Origin: DAIOSQ01 sp036752465
Lineage (GTDB): Bacteria > Pseudomonadota > Gammaproteobacteria > Legionellales > Legionellaceae
Direction of reading: 5' to 3'
DNA: 11,692 nt
NCBI GenBank assembly: GCA_036752465.1
Contig: DAIOSQ010000064.1
Coordinates: 1-11,692 of the forward strand
Shown here: piece after piece, positions 9,101-11,692 of the stretch
How the letters are laid out: each line of letters begins with the position of its first letter
Numbering within the stretch: position 1 is the stretch's first letter
Program-made: the position numbers and the translations under genes
Notes under the pieces: model-generated
Databases searched by the model: none
Told to the model about the DNA's origin: nothing
The model's input: the letters and a program-made list of their open reading frames with translations, nothing else

Positions 9101-9419
9101 CATCGCTGTTTTTTAAAATAAAGGACAAGCGCTCGAATGGTTGGTTTGGGTCGAGCGGTACAAAGGCGCCGCCCACTTTTAAAATGGCTAACATGGCCAC
9201 CAAAACATCCATTGACCTGGACATACAGATAGCAATCCGATCATCTGCCGCTATCCCCAATGTTAAAAGATGGGCGGCAAGTTGATTGGCTCTTTGATTC
9301 AGTGCCTGATACGTCAGCTCCTGGCCATTTAGAGTAACGGCCACTCGATGCGGATGCTTGCTAACTTGCATGGCAAAACAATGGTGGATCAAATCATTTA
9401 AAATTTTTAAGCTCCTCAT
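6126..9419 (-). CDS. Single-module NRPS: adenylation - carrier protein - condensation, Asn-type code
   Basis: A 1097-residue nonribosomal peptide synthetase with no thioesterase. Adenylation domain (about 15-505): LTYQALNQRANQLA (35-48), LKVGGAFVPLDP (80-91), YVIYTSGTTGKPKG (154-167), FNEYGPTE (297-304), YKTGDLCR (389-396), GRMDRQVKIRGFRVE (407-421) and NGK with Lys500. All core motifs are intact. Aligning to GrsA by eye gives the specificity residues D203 M204 T207 K246 I273 G275 E299 V307 A308 K500, close to the asparagine code. Carrier domain (about 520-592): LGGHS with phosphopantetheine Ser553. Condensation domain (about 610-1090): LSDFQTIIW (613-621), PHIIADG (741-747) with catalytic His742, YSDYVVAEH (782-790) and IGCFIRVEPLKF (901-912). 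The first His of HHxxxDG is Pro. There is no N-terminal condensation domain, so this looks like a loading module with a terminal transfer/release domain. Divergent from the dioxygenase at 9557. No MbtH or phosphopantetheinyl transferase gene is in the window. Confidence 0.93.
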   Translation of the reverse strand: MRSLKILNDLIHHCFAMQVSKHPHRVAVTLNGQELTYQALNQRANQLAAHLLTLGIAADDRIAICMSRSMDVLVAMLAILKVGGAFVPLDPNQPFERLSFILKNSDARICIVHQELIGGFATEQAELVLYDVHTFAKYSKDDVPLPLNCRNLAYVIYTSGTTGKPKGVLIEHRSVVNYAHWFMEYAAIVEGMRVDWSSNYAFDMAVTTTIVPLMLGLTVVICEENIQRDFSAYLDHIASNKINFIKITPSYFKELLRQVKINYVELPSLSTIILGGEQLTVRDCTHWLTIYNHHVLFNEYGPTEATVAFSQFMIAQNTNFSQEVLVPIGFPGNNMYHYIFDKQGQLAACGEEGELYIGGIGLARGYLNLPEQTADCFVPHPFIKGELLYKTGDLCRTLANGMLEYLGRMDRQVKIRGFRVELNEVEQILTEHPAIQDAVVFVRENPQQGKQLVAYYIPENAEKSLDTAELREFLLKKIPYYMIPVVMLPLHAFPMTSNGKLDESIQLKELIQPPHEKPPQSHLEKVILKIWSKELGVSSLHIDQNFWELGGHSFIAARILSQINETLAINIMPQQFVDALTVRDLVEITQTMLQNKPEKQHKQLNSFKKTLPLSDFQTIIWACKTFKPKAAKLNIIARKRFQGEFDANVLRAALACLIKKHAVLSYRIAKFIPVQRIEQLKPSHLVEHDLSMLAEEEVEYVLWSSMDDLAKFQAWKAKTALIRCKLFQLAHATYELQIAVPHIIADGLSIDIIFAELSEFYLHCKSNAHVSSYDFPQELVQYSDYVVAEHLNHKDRVRQDLDFWVDYLKNAHLFAFPSQYVVQGESQPDFVYSTYVPIPSKAIQHLEVFCMRQHVHLNEAVSSVLARALINCLDEAALVKNTFLINVIKSARDSLIYDETIGCFIRVEPLKFVLNKAQTLLNLLSQVQAFKTKHLAFQQSLSLLKLVSLNRFYRRRKGLKYYFAGISIFLYRKLLRLFDLNHDMLKLFPDLSLLDDKKNFTVYLNIWSNFVNDDRPNKQLFGLPMKTLKMYQYDLLSVDYLFETCFLRDENNQPFVVISSNLTPYYRNKIAHEIIRIMQEEMVDLTTGAATVAACLP

Positions 9420-9453
9420 AAACTCGCAAAGCTTACCGTTCGAGCTAAATCTA

Positions 9454-9459
9454 TGTCAA
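9454..9459 (-). promoter_or_regulatory. Possible -35 element for the NRPS gene
   Basis: The - strand reads a perfect TTGACA here. A poor -10 candidate TAAGCT (9430-9435) lies 18 nt downstream, which leaves only about 10 nt to the ATG at 9419, so transcription may start elsewhere. This is the only strong hexamer found in the 137-bp divergent intergenic region. No operator palindrome or Fur-like box is evident. Confidence 0.25.
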
Positions 9460-9524
9460 TATCAACGCTAAAATTTCCGATTGCCTATGGACTGCGGAGT
9501 AGCAATCAACCGCGTTTTTTCGGA

Positions 9525-9533
9525 TACTATAGA
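9525..9533 (+). promoter_or_regulatory. Possible -10 region for the dioxygenase gene
   Basis: TACTATAGA contains two overlapping -10-like hexamers, TACTAT (9525-9530) and TATAGA (9528-9533), about 25 nt before the dioxygenase ATG. No good -35 hexamer is found 16-18 nt upstream, so either an activator is needed or the match is chance. Confidence 0.25.
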
Positions 9534-9545
9534 CACGCGCATGCC

Positions 9546-9551
9546 AAGGAG
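9546..9551 (+). promoter_or_regulatory. Strong ribosome-binding site of the dioxygenase gene
   Basis: AAGGAG lies 5 nt before the ATG at 9557. It fixes the start of this gene and is the best Shine-Dalgarno sequence in the window. Confidence 0.8.
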
Positions 9552-9556
9552 CCATT

Positions 9557-10849
9557 ATGCACCAGTACCCTCAAGTCGTCACACGTTTCTTACACAAAAC
9601 CGAGCGACTCATCGCATCAAATGAACAAAAAATGCCCTTAGTGATTGAATCTAAATCTTTTCGCGATGTTGGCACACTACAAATCTTTGCCAAACAACAC
9701 TCACAACAATTAATGGATGATTTGGCGCAATATGGCGCGATTTTATTTCGTGGCTTTGATATCACCAGCGAGCTTGATTTTGAACAAACGGTATTAAGCA
9801 TCCAAGGCATGCGCGGGATTAGTACAGCCTTTATGTCAGAGGATGGGCGCATTCATTCTGGACAATCCAAATACATTTTACATACCAATGCCATATACAA
9901 AACCGGTGGCACCATGTACTTAGGTGGATTTCACACCGAAAATTATTATGCTTTTGATGTGCCAAGCTATATCTGTTTTGCGTGTTTTAAACCGTCTAAA
10001 CTTGGCGGAGAGACTGGCCTCATCAATATGAAAAAAATATATGCTCAACTAAGGCCTGAATTGAAACAAAAACTCGAGCAAAACTCATTTTTTGTGCAAA
10101 AATGGCTGGTATCAGAAGTTAGTAACCGTTATCAAGTTTCGTGCGACAAGGTGCAAAACATCTGTGCTCAATATCAAATTCCACTGCACGGCCAGGGCCA
10201 GCACCAATTCATTTATATGTATAAACCTAATGTTTTGCAAGATGCGGCCACAGGAGAAAAATCGCTGCAGATTAATTTATTTGAAATTTATCGACTCAAT
10301 GCCAATTTACGCAAAATTTTTATGCAAGATTACGCCGGCAAGCCATGGTTTTGGCACAGATTTGTCTGGAAACTACCAAAATATCTTTATAAAACCATTA
10401 AATTTTGCTTTATTCATGTGACGGCTTTTAGTTACTCCCCTAAAGCGGCGATCGCTCAATGGGGCTCACAACTGCGGGCAAAGCTTGCAGAAAAACATAA
10501 TGGCTTAAACAAAACTCTCCTCGAGCAGCGTGTGGGCAGCTGTTTTACGCAAGAGGACGTCAAACAATTGGCGCAGCTGATGCGTGCTGAATATTGCTCT
10601 AGTATATGGCAACAAGGAGACATCTTAATTGTCGATAATAAGCAGGTCGCGCATGCTGGCATGCCAGGGTCGGGCGATCGTCTGATCCGAGCGATGATTT
10701 GTAACCCGCTGACCATGACCTATACCAAGGACGCGCCTGGTGTGTTCGTTTGCGAGGAACGCGCCCATGGTGAAATAGGTGCGCAATTGAACAATGAAGC
10801 TGCTGATAACCAGTTGACAAACACACCGGCCACCAGCGCTTGCTCATGA
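9557..10849 (+). CDS. Fe(II)/2-oxoglutarate dioxygenase, TauD/SyrP/AsnO-like, probable amino acid hydroxylase
   Basis: A 430-residue dioxygenase that likely hydroxylates an amino acid at the expense of 2-oxoglutarate and O2. The fold starts with QYGAILFRGFDI (58-69), the usual opening of the TauD/clavaminate synthase group. Iron ligands are visible as HTE (His126, Glu128) in GGFHTENYYAF, and the distal His366 in DNKQVAHAGMPGSGDR. Arg375 is the expected 2-oxoglutarate anchor. Having Glu rather than Ala/Gly at the second ligand argues for hydroxylase, not halogenase. AsnO and SyrP use the same HxE pattern on free Asn or carrier-bound Asp. The protein is longer than those relatives. A segment at about 245-320, including an aromatic and basic stretch at 263-292, looks like an insertion. 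It is divergent from the NRPS with 137 bp between the starts, so the NRPS-loaded residue is the likely substrate. It ends 2 nt before the stop of the convergent 94-residue gene. Confidence 0.88.
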   Translation: MHQYPQVVTRFLHKTERLIASNEQKMPLVIESKSFRDVGTLQIFAKQHSQQLMDDLAQYGAILFRGFDITSELDFEQTVLSIQGMRGISTAFMSEDGRIHSGQSKYILHTNAIYKTGGTMYLGGFHTENYYAFDVPSYICFACFKPSKLGGETGLINMKKIYAQLRPELKQKLEQNSFFVQKWLVSEVSNRYQVSCDKVQNICAQYQIPLHGQGQHQFIYMYKPNVLQDAATGEKSLQINLFEIYRLNANLRKIFMQDYAGKPWFWHRFVWKLPKYLYKTIKFCFIHVTAFSYSPKAAIAQWGSQLRAKLAEKHNGLNKTLLEQRVGSCFTQEDVKQLAQLMRAEYCSSIWQQGDILIVDNKQVAHAGMPGSGDRLIRAMICNPLTMTYTKDAPGVFVCEERAHGEIGAQLNNEAADNQLTNTPATSACS

Positions 10850-10851
10850 GC

Positions 10852-11136
10852 TTACTTGCCTGACATGGCATTAGACGTGTCATTGACAACCTTTGCGCCG
10901 CCTTTACCAATGGCATTGACAGTATCGCCTACACCTTTACCTACGCCCAGGATAACTTCACCTGTGCCTTTCACAGCACCTCCAAGCGCATGAGTGGTGC
11001 CTCTACCCACTGCTTGTGTAGCATTAATTGTGCTATTGGTCACACTGGTTGCAGGATCGGTGTATGCAACAGCAAGTGGCGCAATCACGAGCATTGAAGC
11101 ACCGAACACACATGAAGCGATTGTTGAAGTTTTCAT
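10852..11136 (-). CDS. Small exported glycine-rich protein, unknown function
   Basis: A 94-residue protein with a clear signal peptide: MKTS start, hydrophobic core at about 6-22, and a likely signal peptidase I site after Ala-Val-Ala (22-24). The mature part, about 70 residues, has a Ser/Thr/Asn-rich start (26-40). A glycine-spaced region follows (44-80) in which GxG, GG and GKG pairs recur every 6-13 residues between hydrophobic and Lys/Asp residues. It ends NAMSGK. There is no Cys in the mature part and no lipobox. The pattern is loosely like entericidin-type small cell-envelope proteins, but that is only a resemblance. The ATG has a good ribosome-binding site, AAGGAT (11143-11148), 6 nt upstream. 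It is convergent to the dioxygenase with 2 nt between stops, and it does not obviously belong to the NRPS locus. Confidence 0.8.
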   Translation of the reverse strand: MKTSTIASCVFGASMLVIAPLAVAYTDPATSVTNSTINATQAVGRGTTHALGGAVKGTGEVILGVGKGVGDTVNAIGKGGAKVVNDTSNAMSGK

Positions 11137-11171
11137 TTTGATATCCTTATCTGCAGTTTAAAAATTATTGA

Positions 11172-11198
11172 TTTATAAGACAACATGAAATAAATCAA
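11172..11198 (-). promoter_or_regulatory. Possible promoter of the small glycine-rich protein gene
   Basis: On the - strand TTGATT (11193-11198) is followed after 15 nt by TATAAA (11172-11177), 35 nt before the ATG. The -10 is good but the spacer is shorter than the usual 16-18. A second weak pairing, TTGTCT to TAAACT with a 17-nt spacer, overlaps it. The AT-rich surroundings fit a promoter. Confidence 0.3.
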
Positions 11199-11310
11199 CC
11201 CTATGAGTTTAAGGCTAAACCATGCATGAGCAGACGTCAAGCTTTAAGGACGTTAATTCAACAGTTATTATCCTGAAAAACCCAGTTGCCAGCATCGCGA
11301 ACAGTCAAGA

Positions 11311-11355
11311 TGTATTGGAGATACAGGCGCGAGAAAAGCCTGTATCTTCAATACA
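11311..11355. repeat. Long inverted repeat / hairpin (18-bp stem, 9-nt loop)
   Basis: The inner arms AGATACAGGC (11319-11328) and GCCTGTATCT (11338-11347) are perfectly complementary around the loop GCGAGAAAA. The outer arms TGTATTG (11311-11317) and CAATACA (11349-11355) are also perfect. The single intervening pair (11318/11348) is G-U in a + strand RNA and C-A in a - strand RNA. It lies 22 nt past the stop of the - strand gene ending at 11377. No T-run follows directly on either strand; the + strand has TTTTT only at 11367-11371. It is therefore not a textbook intrinsic terminator, although it may mark a 3' end. Confidence 0.7.
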
Positions 11356-11376
11356 GATTAACTGCGTTTTTCATTA

Positions 11377-11691
11377 TTATTGTGGGGGGATAGCTGGAAT
11401 ACCCTCCTCACTGCAGCCACATTTGGTTAAATCTCCGGGTGGCATGGGAACGTCGGCGAAGTCTTTAGGGTAACAAACAGGAACATTCCAAGCAGTTGCA
11501 TGATGCTCAATCGACATGGGCAAAAACCAATGGTGTGAAGATGAGTATTTATGGCTACTGTCGTTTTGCCAAATCGACGGCGAAAATTGCGCCACAAACG
11601 TAAGTTCTTCTTTTGCCTCACAGACAAATTGAACCCTAGCCCACGCTTTGCCTTTGGGTACAACTACGGAGGTGAGCAATTTATCGTGCAC
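11377..11691 (-). CDS. Unknown protein, C-terminal part (gene runs off the window)
   Basis: An open - strand frame of 104 residues that reaches the window edge. A GTG at 11689-11691 could be a start, but the frame probably continues beyond the window. I recognise no family. Visible features are a His-rich, aromatic middle (SSHHWFLPMSIEHHATAW), scattered Cys (VCEAKEE, VCYPKD, CGCSEEG) and a Pro-rich end (PMPPGD, IPAIPP). The composition looks more protein-like than the overlapping frames. The region 11137-11376 between this stop and the small glycine-rich gene holds only that gene's promoter area and the hairpin. Confidence 0.45.
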   Translation of the reverse strand: MHDKLLTSVVVPKGKAWARVQFVCEAKEELTFVAQFSPSIWQNDSSHKYSSSHHWFLPMSIEHHATAWNVPVCYPKDFADVPMPPGDLTKCGCSEEGIPAIPPQ

Positions 11692-11692
11692 C

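Noticed and set aside
6126..9419. Siderophore biosynthesis
   Set aside because: Beta-hydroxy-Asn/Asp can occur in siderophores, but the window shows no Fur box, no TonB receptor, no exporter and no further modules. The idea is not supported here.
9557..10849. Non-haem iron halogenase (SyrB2-like)
   Set aside because: Halogenases have Ala or Gly in place of the acidic iron ligand. Here the motif is HTE with Glu128, which fits a hydroxylase.
11311..11375. Hairpin as a Rho-independent terminator
   Set aside because: No T-tract follows the stem on the - strand, and on the + strand the T5 run starts about 11 nt after the stem. It is listed as an inverted repeat instead.
11222..11473. Open + strand frame of 83 codons
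   Set aside because: It runs through the long hairpin and overlaps the - strand frame at 11377-11691. It has no good ribosome-binding site and its composition is not protein-like, so it is probably spurious.
11427..11663. Alternative - strand frame inside the terminal unknown gene
   Set aside because: It lies wholly inside the longer frame at 11377-11691 and is Arg- and Phe-rich like a shadow frame. Only one can be real and the longer one looks more plausible.
1..11692. Mobile element, integrase, tRNA, CRISPR or defence genes
   Set aside because: No transposase- or integrase-like motifs, no tRNA fold, no direct-repeat array and no toxin-antitoxin pair could be recognised on either strand.

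Overview
The window looks like chromosomal DNA of a gammaproteobacterium, possibly of the Legionellales (Legionella/Coxiella/Aquicella-like). This rests on moderate GC, the style of the leucine-catabolism proteins and the tight operon packing. It is an impression from protein sequence, not a database result. No mobile element, tRNA, rRNA or CRISPR array is visible.

Region 1 (2-6151, + strand) is a leucine/isovalerate catabolic operon. It starts with the C-terminal half of an acetoacetyl-CoA thiolase, followed by a small unknown four-helix membrane protein. Then come methylcrotonyl-CoA carboxylase carboxyltransferase subunit (liuB), methylglutaconyl-CoA hydratase (liuC), methylcrotonyl-CoA carboxylase biotin subunit (liuD) and HMG-CoA lyase (mvaB/liuE). 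Gene spacing is 13, 28, 14, 3 and -4 nt, so this reads as one transcription unit. Together the enzymes convert 3-methylcrotonyl-CoA to acetyl-CoA plus acetoacetate, and the thiolase handles acetoacetyl-CoA. Isovaleryl-CoA dehydrogenase (liuA) is not inside the window.

Region 2 (6126-10849) is a divergent pair that looks like a compact natural-product locus. On the - strand is a 1097-residue NRPS with domain order adenylation - carrier protein - condensation and no thioesterase. On the + strand is a 430-residue Fe(II)/2-oxoglutarate dioxygenase of the TauD/SyrP/AsnO type. The specificity residues I read from the adenylation domain (D-M-T-K-I-G-E-V-A-K) are close to the classical asparagine code. 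With the HxE...H dioxygenase next door, the best hypothesis is an enzyme-bound Asn that is beta-hydroxylated and then passed by the terminal condensation domain to an unknown acceptor. The NRPS 3' end overlaps the 3' end of mvaB by 26 bp, tail to tail.

Region 3 (10852-11692) holds a small exported glycine-rich protein (- strand), about 240 bp without a convincing gene but with an 18-bp-stem hairpin, and the 3' part of an unrecognised - strand gene running off the window edge.
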